Shown here: one piece after another, positions 10,967-21,108 of the stretch | How positions within the stretch are numbered: the stretch's first letter is position 1 | Layout of the letters: every line of letters starts with the position of its first letter | Assembly: GCA_002633005.1 (NCBI GenBank) | Contig: NMRA01000306.1 | Location: 148,535 to 187,446 of the forward strand | Reading direction: 5' to 3' | Origin: Phoronis australis | Taxonomy: Eukaryota; Phoronida; Phoronidae | DNA length: 38,912 bases | Notes under the pieces: model-generated | Told to the model about the DNA's origin: nothing | The model's database searches: none | What the model saw: only the letters and a program-made list of their open reading frames with translations | Translations under genes and position numbers: made by a program

Positions 10967-13360
10967 TATATTGTTTAATTCGTTCCAACAGTCATTTTTA
11001 TGCAACCACAAAAACTAATGTGGTCGCATATCATCAGCATCTCATTGTCCATTTGTTGTTATCTTTTCTTGTTTGAGTTTCTGACAAAAATTGCTTGCCG
11101 AATCCTGATAAAACTTGGCACACAGTTATGTGGCGAAGATGAGACCGCACCAGCTGTCAATGTTGGATGGATTCGACTGCTGTATCTCCATCCGTTTTCC
11201 ATTGTAATTTTTCAAAAGTAATACCTTACCAAAACTACCAGACAAATTATTTTGTAACTTGACGCAAGGGTGTGTATTGAGAATGTACTGTATGCCATAG
11301 TGGTGTCATTATAGTGTGTTTCTACATGTGTACTCATGGGCTTCAACTGACTGACGATTGGCTGAATCATTTGGCTAAACTATGCTTCTCTGTAAAATAT
11401 ATTCTACTCATAGTTCAACTTCAGTTCACCTTGTGAACTCAAAATATGCTTGTGTAAAATACACTTTCCCCACTGAATGTCTTCAAACATTTAAAGATCA
11501 ACTATGCAACAAGTGTTTAGCTTTGCAATGGAATATCACATTTGAAGCTAGGTTTGTCTAATTGTGTTGCTGTGATTTGAAATTTTTTGTGCAAACTTCA
11601 ATCTGTGTAGGTTTAGTGTTGCAAGTGGATCTGATTCTATATTTTATATGCATTAAATGTACATAATCATTCTCATTATGTGTTTGTATACGTTACATTC
11701 TATAACATAATTATTGTAAATACTGTATATACATGTGCACTCTAAAATATCAAAAGAGTAAGACTGCACATATTTGTCATGTGGAACTCAAACATTTTGT
11801 ATGGTCTCCCTGGGCATTTAGGTTCATGCCCATGTGGGGTAAATACCCATTCTACGGTCTTAGGATTACATGCACTTGTTGTTAGTTTTCTGTTTAAAAG
11901 TCGTGGGGATAAACCCAAATGGATACGGTATAGTGTTTTTAGATAACTATTGACTAACCAGTGTTTTATATGTTAATTTAGTATTTTCTTAGAATATCAG
12001 ACTCCAATGAAGGAGTTGATAATGCTGTTGTTATAGAGTGTTTCTATGATTATCTGAAGTGACTGCTTAGAAATTAAGGTCAAACACGATTTTCAAAGAA
12101 TGGTTTTAGTTAATTTTATGTAATAGATATTTTAGAATATGTTTATTTCTGTAATTTACATGATTTGATGCATTGCAATCTTGCTGAATTGGCATTGTCT
12201 GCCTTACATTGGAACAATTTACTGATTTGTTGCTAAAATTTGCCCATTCTCATTCCTTGTTATTGATTATGAATATGAATCGTGTGTTAGTTGTAGTCAC
12301 TGTTAGACATTGATTGATAACTTTTGACTCTACATCCCTTTTTAATCAGCATGATATGAGCTTGATCTTGTGAGTTCATTACAAGATGTATTTGTATTAT
12401 TCTTGATAAATGCTAATAGTGCCTTTTCATTGACAAAGACATGTCTCAGAACAAAAGTTGTCCTTAAAAATGGATTTTGGGTTTATAACTGTTTTCATTG
12501 CAAAGTTGATAATATCAACACAAGTGAAACTTGACCCCTTGTCAAGATATGCCAGTGTCAAGCCATCCTACACTACAGCCATATTTAAAACAGATTCAAA
12601 ACACTTGGTTTGTTTATGTTAGCTGGTGAGGACCAAGGCTTTGTTTGTATCAGAAGCTATCACTTTTTGATGGTGAAAGTACTAGCTCTGTGGAGGGTGA
12701 AGGGTTTATCTGCCTGAGAGTGTATTCAAACTTTGACTAGTTGCAGATTACAGCTGCATTTTGATTGGCTGTTAGTGGCATGGGGGTTTTGGTTCAGTTA
12801 TTTATAGAAACCTGGTTAATGAGCACTCATATTTGCCTCTATTATTTTAGTTGGAAAGTGTCTTGTGAAGTTGAAAGATATGTTTGGGATGCTGCACAAT
12901 TTATTTCAAAGATTAAAACTTTGTTTTGGTATCTAGTTGTAGTCCCCACAGCATGTTTTTCTTAATTTTAGTTTAAGAAGACTTTTGTGTGATTTCAAAT
13001 TTGAATTGCTTTTATTTCATGTGTGGAACTTATGCAGAACTTCTAGTGAGGATTGTGATACAGGTGGTAGTGTTTTTCCATCTCATCAGCAATTTCAGTC
13101 TGGTTGGTGCTAGTGTTAGATGTTGGAGCCCTCTGTTGTGCTCTATTTGTCTTCCTGTTACTTTTCAGCCCAGGGCTGTTTACCAATGCAGTTCTTTAGT
13201 TTTCATAGGACATATAAGTATTGTATTTAGTCTTGGTTAAAAGCTCTAGTCGTAGTTCTAATTTGAAAGTAAAAAATTGTTTGTTGATCAGATGTAAGTT
13301 ATCTATTTTGTTGTATTCAAGTTATGTTATCTTAAAATAAATGTATAAAATACTGTAAAT
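10967..13360 (+). other. Probable long 3' UTR of the TNF-receptor-like gene
   Basis: After the stop codon the sequence is AT-rich, with few obvious repeats and no supported exon. The first canonical AATAAA is at 13336-13341, followed within about 25 bases by a T/G-rich stretch (ttggtccttgttt), the usual layout of a poly(A) site. This would make a UTR of about 2.4 kb. Non-canonical signals upstream could end the transcript earlier. Confidence 0.4.
13336..13341 (+). terminator. Candidate polyadenylation signal AATAAA
   Basis: This is the first canonical hexamer downstream of the receptor stop codon, with a T/G-rich element 20-30 bases further on. Confidence 0.4.
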
Positions 13361-13398
13361 TTGGTCCTTGTTTATTATGCTGGCTTTGGAATGTGTAG

Positions 13399-13755
13399 AT
13401 CCTGAAGCACTTGATTTCGTTTGACAACCTAATAGACTATAAGGAAACAGTATGGGGTGTCACTGAGCATTTTTGGTTGACATTGAGGTTTCACTCCAGA
13501 TTATGCAACAAGGAAAGCACAATGACATCGCGTTCTAACGTGGCATCTTTAGGAGAAGACACTGAAACCTTGATCAGGTACTTAAAATGAGCGTTCACAA
13601 AGACATCTAACTGTGGTCTTCCAAATGAAAATAATGAAAATGATGATATTGTGGGCGAACAAGTCCTTACCGCAAATCAAACCACTGGATTGAAGGCTTC
13701 TCATGATAAGAAGGCCGATTCACGGGCGGCCCACTATAGGGGGCTGGGGGGACTA
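13399..13755 (+). pseudogene. Unassigned protein-like open stretch with one internal stop
   Basis: One frame is open for 119 codons apart from a single TGA at 13588-13590, ending at TAG 13756-13758. An ATG sits at 13522 within it. The encoded sequence has ordinary protein composition (for example NENNENDDIVGEQVLT just after the stop), unlike the low-complexity products of most neighbouring chance frames. A possible acceptor (gtgtag) precedes it at 13398 and a possible donor (ATCAG|gtactt) lies at 13578, just before the TGA. The 3' end runs into the foldback repeat that starts at 13721. I do not recognise the protein. Options are a decayed gene or transposon fragment, an exon of an unseen transcript, or chance. 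Confidence 0.3.
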
Positions 13756-13870
13756 TAGCCACCCCAACTTATTTCAGTGCTGTGTCAGCCCATTACATGG
13801 GCGGCGCATTGTCATTGGGGAATGGTGGAGGCTATAACTTCCCACTTATTTCAGTGCAGCGCCGCCCACG
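13721..13870. repeat. Foldback repeat dimer with GGGCGGC termini
   Basis: Two adjoining units of about 75 bases (13721-13797 and 13798-13870). Each opens with (c)a(t/c)GGGCGGC, has a G-rich then C(T)ATA.. centre and CCC(A)ACTTATTTCAGTGC, and the second closes with GCGCCGCCCACG, the inverted form of its start. A third unit is at 14009 and a fragment at about 25761. This is consistent with a tiny non-autonomous foldback element. Confidence 0.6.
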
Positions 13871-14008
13871 AGATTATGCTCTACTTTTAATTCGGACGAG
13901 CAATCTGTCTTTTGATATCGACGATATGCCTGCCTATGAATTTTGTTGCACACCAATGTCGTAAATTGTTAAATGTATTGAAAAGTTTGGTTTATTGACT
14001 TACATTTA

Positions 14009-14046
14009 CATGGGCGGCACAGCATTAAAAAAGTGGGTGGCTATAG

Positions 14047-14084
<38 letters not shown>

Positions 14085-14106
14085 NCCTTATGGTGCGCCG
14101 CCCATG
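14009..14106. repeat. Foldback repeat of the GGGCGGC family, third unit, with poly-C run
   Basis: It begins CATGGGCGGCAC and ends GTGCGCCGCCCATG, a 12-14 base terminal inverted repeat. The centre, which in the sister units is a short C-rich segment, is here a run of 38 C (14047-14084), an N at 14085 and two more C. The run is probably an expanded or badly resolved homopolymer within the element. Confidence 0.65.
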
Positions 14107-15904
14107 ATTTATCTACGCTATGTGAGGATCCTAACATGGTGTTCTGTTCAGACCCCTATTCAATACAATTACTTGAAGTCTTTCGTTGTGTGCTGTCGTT
14201 GTATCGCAATATGGCCCGAAAAGATGTCATTTTTTATTTTACGTTCGAGTGATTGAATTGATTTCTCGTGTTGCTAACGAATGGCTGCCGGGACTATGTG
14301 GGTAGCGCTATGCAGCTAAAAACAAACAATACGTACAAGGAAGGCTTTAAAAGAGGGTTTTGTTGATTCCACTTTTCATTTGCAACACAATTTTGCGTCT
14401 TTGTAAGCCTACTGTTGTCCATAATGTTTCTTCTGGAAGTGAAGTCGGATACATGCGCAGAAGGGCACTGCTCAGGCAGGTGCACGCTGCAATTGCACGA
14501 AAATTCTAAAATCTCTGTCACTGATGCATTTAATCAATTATTGATATGTCCATAGGAACGCAGCCTGTGAATTAACAACTCTGGAATATTATGAATGCCC
14601 TCTTGACGTTGTAAGCATAACCATGCACACAATTTGACTAGGTAAAATAAACATGCATGCACACATGAGCTTACATCGCCGCGGCACACGAAGAGATGTC
14701 AAACCAATGTATAGGTACTCCATTTAACGATAACTTATGTCACCGTTACAAATTCTTTGAAGACAAAGAGAGAAATTGATGATTCATTATGCTGCTATTT
14801 ATAGGTCTCTCACCAAGTTCATTTTCATTTTCATGGCCAGAGCAAGCCAAATTAGATATGTCTCTTCACGCAAAATAATTACGAACACGCCACTAATTTC
14901 TTCTGCAAATTCAATTTGAATACTTTTATTATGATCAGTTTAATTTAAAAGTTATTGGTTTAAATCCATAGGGCAAATATAATACTGTCAATTAATTACA
15001 ACACCGGTTCTTAGCCTACAATAAATTTATTACGTTTTCTGAGCTTAGGAAACACTTCAGCATTGCATTCATAATTATATACGTTAGATCCTTTCCGTTA
15101 TTCAAAAACAAGGTGACCCCCCAAAGGTTTGTGAAGTTGTTGCAAAAATTAGCAACACATTCGTTTTATATTGGTCTAGATATGAATCTAATCTTTTGGG
15201 GTCATGATTCTTGAAGAATTAAATTTTTATCCCATCTAGCCTGCAATATATCTAAAAATGATTATACCTTTCGCGTCTAGTTGAAAAAATATATATTGAA
15301 AACTTTCAGTGGTATAATGGTCAGTGTAGTTGGAAAAATGAATGGTTTTGTAGGCTACTAGTTTCGAACTCTCAAAGGGAAGCCTTTTATGGGAGATTAG
15401 CCTGGACTTGACAGATTTTGCGTTCCACACCTAGTAAATACCATTACATACGGACTTTCTAGTTTCAAATATCTCACGCCTAGATTATAGCTTATCATCT
15501 TTCAAAAGTAATATCAGAAAACTAAAACCAGACACTCCACCGTAGACATGTACATCAGTATGATTAGTTAGTCTTTGTAAACTTCATGTAAATATCTATA
15601 CCTTTTATATACATAGGCTATGCATAGCACTACTTTGTAAATATCTAGTAGTATCCTATAGACCTTATAAATACTGTAAATATCGAAATGCAACTCTTGC
15701 TTCGTATCGACTTATAGACAGGCTTGTACACTGCTCTTGTTGCTTAATTTGAGCATCGACAAATATGCATGGGGAATAATATGTATGTTCAACGAGCGTT
15801 TCCTATTCAAAGTTGGTACGATTTGCACAGTATGTGGAAGACGTCAGGGGGTCAAACGACGCCCTTTACGGTATATATTGCGTAAAACAAGAGCACGACG
15901 GGGT
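14107..15904. other. Intergenic, no supported gene
   Basis: AT-rich spacer. A short protein-like open stretch ends at 14249-14251 (see findings); otherwise nothing recognisable. Short open frames such as 15737-15931 have no supporting features. Confidence 0.5.
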
Positions 15905-16300
15905 CCAGCCTCGTCTCCTGAAGCCTCTTGAGATAACGCTGATCGGTTTAGCCATTTGAGGCTTGGTTATTGAAAATGAAATGAGTCAGAATTCTGACAC
16001 ATTTTTACGAAAATTTCCGGATTATCACGAGTAGTATAAAGTTATACCAACTTTGAAATTTTCTGCAATATAATATAAAAATGAAAACTAACGGTATTTA
16101 GGTTTAAATTGATGCAAAAATGATCTAATTTGATTCGAAAACAGTTTTTGAAAATAAGTACGCGAACAACCTTTATTTCAAACAATAACCAAAAAATACT
16201 TTCTGCTTCATGAGTGGCAGCAGCAATGCCTGTGAAAATAATTAATAGCTGCCTTTGCTTTAATGACGTCAAGGCAGCGGCCAATCATTGCGCAAAACGC
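15905..16300 (+). mobile_element. MITE-like repeat, family M, copy A
   Basis: The sequence is matched in inverted orientation by 17330-17760. Matching blocks include ggcagcagcaatgcc...aaaataatta (16217-16247 against 17360-17412) and the (t)gtctgacacat..ttac block. It starts with an agcctcg...gctgatcgg..tag motif that also appears at 17265-17300, so both ends of the family carry it as an inverted terminal motif. No transposase is encoded. Its right portion carries a TGACGTCA and a CCAAT box next to the candidate RhoBTB promoter. Confidence 0.6.
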
Positions 16301-16322
16301 CGGGAGTCAATGGCGCCATCTT
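16264..16322 (+). promoter_or_regulatory. Candidate RhoBTB promoter motifs: CRE, CCAAT, YY1-like
   Basis: Within 60 bases lie a perfect TGACGTCA (16264-16271; CREB/ATF site), CCAAT (16281-16285; NF-Y) and GGCGCCATCTT (16312-16322), the reverse form of the AAGATGGCG core recognised by YY1, which often sits at transcription starts. Directly downstream the sequence becomes CpG-rich and ends at a good donor (CAAACAG|gtaatc). The motif matches are direct observations; promoter function is inferred. Confidence 0.4.
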
Positions 16323-16527
16323 AAGGGCTGGGGACGAAGCTGGATAGGGTCGAGTTCATCAACACCAGTACACCGCTAAAACATATAGTTCTCACGAGGT
16401 TCTGCGACACATTGCCGTGCATTTTCGACGAGAACAAGTGATTGTGTCAAGATTTTGTTCCCCGAGACAACTATTTGCAATCTACCCGAATCTCTGGACT
16501 TTTGGTACCTCCGGCTGTCACAAACAG
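16323..16527 (+). other. Candidate non-coding first exon of RhoBTB
   Basis: CpG-rich, apparently unique sequence between the promoter-like motifs and a donor at 16528. It has no conserved reading frame. RhoBTB coding exon 1 needs an upstream leader because an acceptor (tttcttgcag, 20878) precedes its ATG. The alternative is that this belongs to another, unseen transcript. Confidence 0.35.
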
Positions 16528-16695
16528 GTAATCTAGGTCATTGACATTGTGTCATTGAAGTTTAAAGCCAGTCTTGAACGGTAACACCTGTAAATTTGGT
16601 TTCTACAGTATACGGTATATTAAGATCGTCGCTCTGAGCACACTAACGATTGCCAAATGTAACGCACTGTCAGAAGTATAGGCTTACTTTTTTCT

Positions 16696-16772
16696 AGGCA
16701 ATGACCATCACCTCTGCTGGCCATTATCCAGTTGACTGGTATGGTCAGCAGCAAAGGCGATGGTCATTGCCT
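16696..16772. repeat. 77-base near-perfect hairpin
   Basis: Left arm 16696-16731 and right arm 16736-16772 are inverted copies with only a few mismatches, separated by four bases (ttga). Both ends read AGGCAATGACCATC. Flanks have acttttt on the left and actttt on the right. It could be a minimal foldback transposon or, if transcribed in the putative RhoBTB leader intron, a small-RNA precursor-like hairpin; the four-base loop is short for a microRNA. Confidence 0.75.
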
Positions 16773-17254
16773 AACTTTTGTCTACGTCACTGCGAGAATC
16801 ACCTGATTATTCAAACAGCTGCTAGCTGCGAATAACACCCGTACGCAGTGGTGTTCTTACAACCTTTTGTTGTTTGTTCTGGGATCTTGCGGTGATGCAA
16901 CATGGCACGAAAAGGCCATCATTCGCCTATCATTTGAAGGGCACATTTGCGTGATTGAACTCGCGTTTTATTTTACTTAAGCTTTGCTAGGACTATCTGG
17001 TTAACCCAATACATATAAAATAATAAAATTCTGTTGAAATTAGGCTTTAACGTCGAAAGAAGAGGGACCTGCAATGGTGTTTCTCAGGAAGTCGCCAGCT
17101 GCCTACCATTAACAGCTAGCGGCTGCAAACAGATTGTTCTTTCATGCACCTCCAATCTTTTTCAGGGAATAACTGTCACCATAGATTATAGACAACTATA
17201 GTCTATGCTGTCTCAGTAATACTAAGAGAACAGAGTAAGACATAGTTGGTCTGG

Positions 17255-17765
17255 CTCAGCCTCGTACCTAAGCCACAAGATAGCGCTGATCGGATTAGTT
17301 GAGGCTTGGTTATGAGAAATATAGTATACCTTCTGCGCTATGATTTGCTGCTGTCTTGATGTCTTTAAAACAAAGGCAGATTTTAATTATTTTCTTTGGC
17401 ATTGCTGCTGCCGTTAATGCGACAGAAGCATTGTTTTGTTAATTTTTTAAATAAAGTAAGTTGGCGTACTTATTTTAAACTTTTTTTTATTAATAGTATC
17501 ATAGAAAATAATCTGCTTTCAAATCACAATACATCATTTTTGCAATAATTTAGAACTAAATTACTGCAATATACTATATTTTTAGATTGTACTGAAGAAG
17601 ATTTCGAAATTGATATAACTTATTTTACCCATGATATTCTGGCGATTTCTGTAAATATGTGTCAGACATATTTCATTTCCCGCAATGGCTAATCTGATCA
17701 GTGCCATGTTGATGCTTGGGGATGAACCTGGGTCTGGCTGGGTTGTTGCTGAGGCCTAGGGCTTA
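17255..17765 (-). mobile_element. MITE-like repeat, family M, copy B (inverted to copy A)
   Basis: Reverse-complement counterpart of 15905-16300. It begins with cagcctcgtacctaag..gctgatcggatta and ends with an inverted, weaker version of the same motif (aatctgatcagtgcc at about 17692-17706). It is non-coding and AT-rich inside, and moderately diverged from copy A, so insertion is not recent. Confidence 0.55.
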
Positions 17766-18267
17766 GTGTTTATTGGGTCTTGGGTTAGGCCAAAAATAAA
17801 AGTCTCGTAATTATTGTTGACATTCTTGGCTGTAGTTTTTTAAAATTAATTGATGTTGTTATTGCAGTATTTTTTAGCTGACCATGTATTTAAAAAAAAT
17901 CACCTGATGTCAGCTGAAATGGTTGTGTTGTTCACTTGGTCTATGATGTTGAACTGTGTAAGCAGATCAAGTTAACCTGGTCTGGTGGCTCACCTGGTCT
18001 ACAACATGTCAGGGTCAACTTTTTCCTTGAAGTGTCATGCTACATTAGCTAAATTATAGTAAAATGCTTTTGGATCCTTAATGTTTCTTAAGTAGTTATG
18101 TGCAGGTTTTTTAATGTTTTTTACGAAATCTTCTATACAATGAATATACATAGCCCATGTGTAGGTTTAAAAGTGAGCCAGTCACTACCGCCTATGCCAT
18201 TTTTTGATCTTAACAAAATTTGTCCTCAGAACCTTACAAGTTTCATGAAACTAGAGTTCAAGTTTTT

Positions 18268-19110
18268 ACTTGGCGGAATTCTTTGAATTCCGACAAGTAT
18301 GTTGCTCTGTCGTCAAGTTTTTTTTTTTGCACTCTACAGGTCGCAATTTTCGTCCGATTCTCACGAAATTTGCACACAACGTGTAGATCGAAAAGTCCTG
18401 GAAGTCTATTGTTTTTGGTCATATTCGGATTCAAAATGGCAGACGTGGCAGCCATTTTGTATCCGATTTCACAGTCAAATGCTCGTAGAGGCTCCATTTT
18501 TTGACGTACAGGGCTGAAACGTGACACGATTATTATAGAACGCATGTGCTACAACTGTGCCAAAAATCGTTGACTTCCAGTCAAAGATGGCAGAAATATT
18601 GAAAGTGGCGCATGCGCACCCCGAAATATGGCCAAAAACGTTTTCTCCTGTAGAGGGCGCATTTGCGAACCAATCACTTTCAAACTGGTCACGTGTTTGT
18701 TGAGTTTGATAAGCTTTTATAAAAGTTTATTGAACCGGAAGTCACTTTCAAGATGGCGGCTGTGGCGCATGTTCACACGCTTTCAATCGTTCTGCTGTCA
18801 CATTTTTAATGGGAAGAGCAAATGACTTGAATTTTTGCATGTGGATTCCTTGAAGTATGCTCTTTCAAAAAGTCTTCGAGAGCGTATTTCTCAGACTTAC
18901 CGTTTTCGAGTTATTTGACTTTGAATTTCAAAAAAAACGGCAAAATTTAAATTTTTTCCAAAAAGTTATGGAATGTTGCGAAACGTTCAAGTAAGATAGA
19001 GTTGTGCATGGGCTTTCAGAAGATATTTCCATTTTTCGTTACGACGTCTACTTTTTGAATTATTCGAGATTTTCTGTTCGTTTGGTCTCCGTTGCATTGC
19101 CAAAGCAAGC
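18268..19110 (+). mobile_element. Array of ~150-165 bp modules after a palindrome, Helentron-associated-like
   Basis: A 14-base inverted pair (ACTTGGCGGAATTC / GAATTCCGACAAGT, 18268-18281 and 18285-18298, three-base loop) is followed by a T run and then diverged modules. The modules share a (A/G)ATGGC...GTGGC(GCAT) phrase at about 18434, 18586 and 18751, and the first has cacgaaatttgcaca, a variant of the tcatgaaatttgg phrase in the arrays at 25836 and 38597. Terminal palindrome plus tandem core modules is the layout of Helentron-associated (DINE/pearl-like) non-autonomous elements. The class is inferred from architecture only. Confidence 0.4.
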
Positions 19111-19150
19111 ATACGCAGCTGGCCGGCTCTCTTTTGTTTTGCCTGTACAA

Positions 19151-19222
19151 GTTGACCCTGAATGACCCAGCTAGCATCGTTCGACTGTAGACTGGTTTGT
19201 TGACCCTGAATGACCCACCTAG
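19151..19222 (+). repeat. Two-copy direct repeat, 48-base spacing
   Basis: GTTGACCCTGAATGACCCA occurs at 19151 and, identically, at 19199; the sequence then diverges. It is a short tandem duplication in non-coding DNA. Confidence 0.7.
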
Positions 19223-19824
19223 GACTGTTCCTTGGATCGTTCTTGCTGCTCTGCTCTCGTCGTCGTCCTCCTCCCCATCGTTCTGTTTTCGCGTAATTTC
19301 GCCAAGTGTCGCTCCTCCGAGCGCTCTCGTTATTTATTTTTCTTATGCAGTGTTGTTACCTGGTGACATAGGTGCAATTTCATCTTAATAGACCATACAG
19401 GCTGCAGTAGCTTGCAAAGTATCTACTGCGAAAATTCTCTAATTTGACCCAGGTAACCGGTATGTCAATTTGACAATTCTGCTAGCGAAATCCTAAGTTA
19501 ACGCTTTAACTGGTGGTTGGTTGACACTGTGTTGTCCACATCCTAGTCAGCACTAGTTTTACTACTCTCCAGATCATCGTCATTGCTGCTTTATGGCCAG
19601 GTAGGGGAATATCAGTTTGTGCGTGCTTGCGTGTGTGTAATATAAACGCATTATACATATATCCATATACATGCTTGATATTAGTCCATAGATTGGCGCC
19701 TTGGGAAATGTTCACACCTGTCCTTTGCCAAAAATGCAGCATCTACACGGCACGTTTTCCACATAACGTGATGTGACCAACAGGGGTGGCATGTATAGAG
19801 ACTAATACCACTTTGTGTTACAGT

Positions 19825-20404
19825 GCCTGGTTGCATGAAACAGTCCCAAATAGTTCCCTGAATCCTTTATATATTTGTTTTGTTTTTTATTCACAGATGT
19901 AATATTTTTTTCTATCATTTTATCTTTATTATGAGCTCCTAATGACATTTTGTAATAAAATAACTAAAAACCAAACCCTCATAATAAATAGGAGTTAGTC
20001 CTTAAATTAGGGGCTTTGCATGAAAAGATGCCTACTTATGAATTCACATAGAGTACACTCTCGATTTGTATCTAAGCTAAAAATTAACTTGGTAATGAGA
20101 CTAAAACTACAAGAAAGGCAGAGGCGGATCTATGAGGAGGGGGAGTTTCAAACCCCCTTAGGACAGGATCAAAAATAAAAAAATTAAAAAATGTCACCAG
20201 AAAAACGAAATCAGCTACTAGAAACCAAAAAAGATATTACATTGGAGTTCGAAAACCCCCTTCCGACCTTCCCTCCGCTCGGCGCTATGCGCCTCGGATT
20301 CGCGCCAATCTTAAACCCCCCTTACTGAAAACGTAGATCACAAATATGCAGTAGATTTAGGGAAGTTAGTTGAGTCCCTATTTCGAACTTTTTCATGCAA
20401 CTGG
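19825..20404 (+). mobile_element. MITE-like element, family T, copy 1 (split by a nested insertion)
   Basis: The left end reads GCCTGGTTGCATGAAAC and continues AGTCCCAAATAG; the right end (about 20351-20404) is its inverted counterpart (gttgagtccctatttcgaac, then tttcatgcaactgg). Interior blocks such as ttaaattaggggc(g/t)ttgcatgaaaa and cttagtaatgaaaac align with copy 2 at 21165-21547. The copy is interrupted by a separate element at 20119. No transposase; it would depend on an autonomous DNA transposon. Confidence 0.7.
20119..20343 (+). mobile_element. hAT-like MITE nested within family T copy 1
   Basis: It begins CAGAGGCGGATCTATG followed by a G-rich stretch, the form typical of hAT-type terminal repeats, and interrupts a sequence that is continuous in the sister family T copy. 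The right end is less clear: taaaccccccttactg...gtagatca is a partly matching inverted end. The right boundary is good to about 10 bases. Non-coding. Confidence 0.45.
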
Positions 20405-20501
20405 AGACTTACTCATCTGTGTGAAAATAAATATTCATTTGAGGATCTGTTAAAACGTATAAAAAGATGAATAACTTGTGTTCCGCAGAATTGGTTCGTC
20501 A

Positions 20502-20599
20502 GGGGGGGGGGGGGGGGGGNCCTCTGTCTCGGTTCAAGAGGGGACGCTGAGGCCATAAACATCAACAGTCAGCGCCTCCTCTTGAACCAAGACAGAGGA
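20502..20599. repeat. Foldback with poly-G run and N
   Basis: Eighteen G (20502-20519) and an N precede an inverted repeat: 20521-20550 pairs with 20569-20598 at 27 of 30 positions (cctctgtct(c/t)ggttcaagagg), with an 18-base loop. The right arm continues actccacctaccccc; its complement predicts a G run plus about ten bases where the N stands, so the N probably hides unresolved stem sequence. Confidence 0.65.
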
Positions 20600-20910
20600 C
20601 TCCACCTACCCCCGTGTACTCCAGCATTCTTAACGTGCGTAAGGCGGGAAATCCCTCATTCATCGACCTGGCGGATCAGGTCGAAACGTTTGCCAACAGC
20701 CAACCACGTCTCTAAGTAAGTGAACATTTTATATACAACTTGTGTTCTGTGGAAATATTTTGAAATATCACTGAAAGATAGATGCACGGTTGTAGTGTAG
20801 ACTGTTGGTCTCAAATGGTTATTTGATTAATACCATAGGTGTTAAGTGTTTCTGTTCTGATAACGTCTTTTCTTGCAGTGATTTTCAGTCACGTCACTGT
20901 TCTTGCAAAG

Positions 20911-21108
20911 ATGAGGGACTTCTCTGAATACAACCATGACGCCCGTCGAGAGGTGGTGAAATGTGTTGTGGTTGGTGACACTAATGTCGGTAAAACGAAG
21001 CTGGTGTGTGCTCAGGCCTGTGGCACACAGTATACTTTACCTCAGTTAATACGTGCTGCACACGTGTCAACTGTCTGGGCAATTGACCATTACAAGCTGG
21101 ACAAGGAG
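20911..21108 (+). CDS. RHOBTB: RhoBTB coding exon 1: start, P-loop, switch I
   Basis: The ATG at 20911 (AAAG before it) gives [10 protein letters not shown], then [19 protein letters not shown], matching the short N-terminus and first strand of the family. An upstream in-frame ATG at 20839 lies before the likely acceptor (tttcttgcag, ending 20878) and is excluded. Donor GAG|gtaagt at 21109, phase 0. The exon is bracketed by the two family T MITE copies, the nearer starting 57 bases after the donor. Confidence 0.93.

Noticed and set aside
20630-20715. Short open stretch ending SQPRL with a hairpin followed by GAAACGTTT, resembling a hammerhead ribozyme or Penelope-type 3' end
   Set aside because: The hairpin (gacctg...caggtc) precedes GAAAC, but the invariant CUGANGA core of a hammerhead is absent (ctggcgg here) and no GIY-YIG or reverse transcriptase is visible.
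20839-20910. ATG at 20839 as RhoBTB start with an added hydrophobic leader
   Set aside because: It lies upstream of a strong acceptor at 20878 and would put a signal-like segment on a cytosolic family; the ATG at 20911 matches the family N-terminus.
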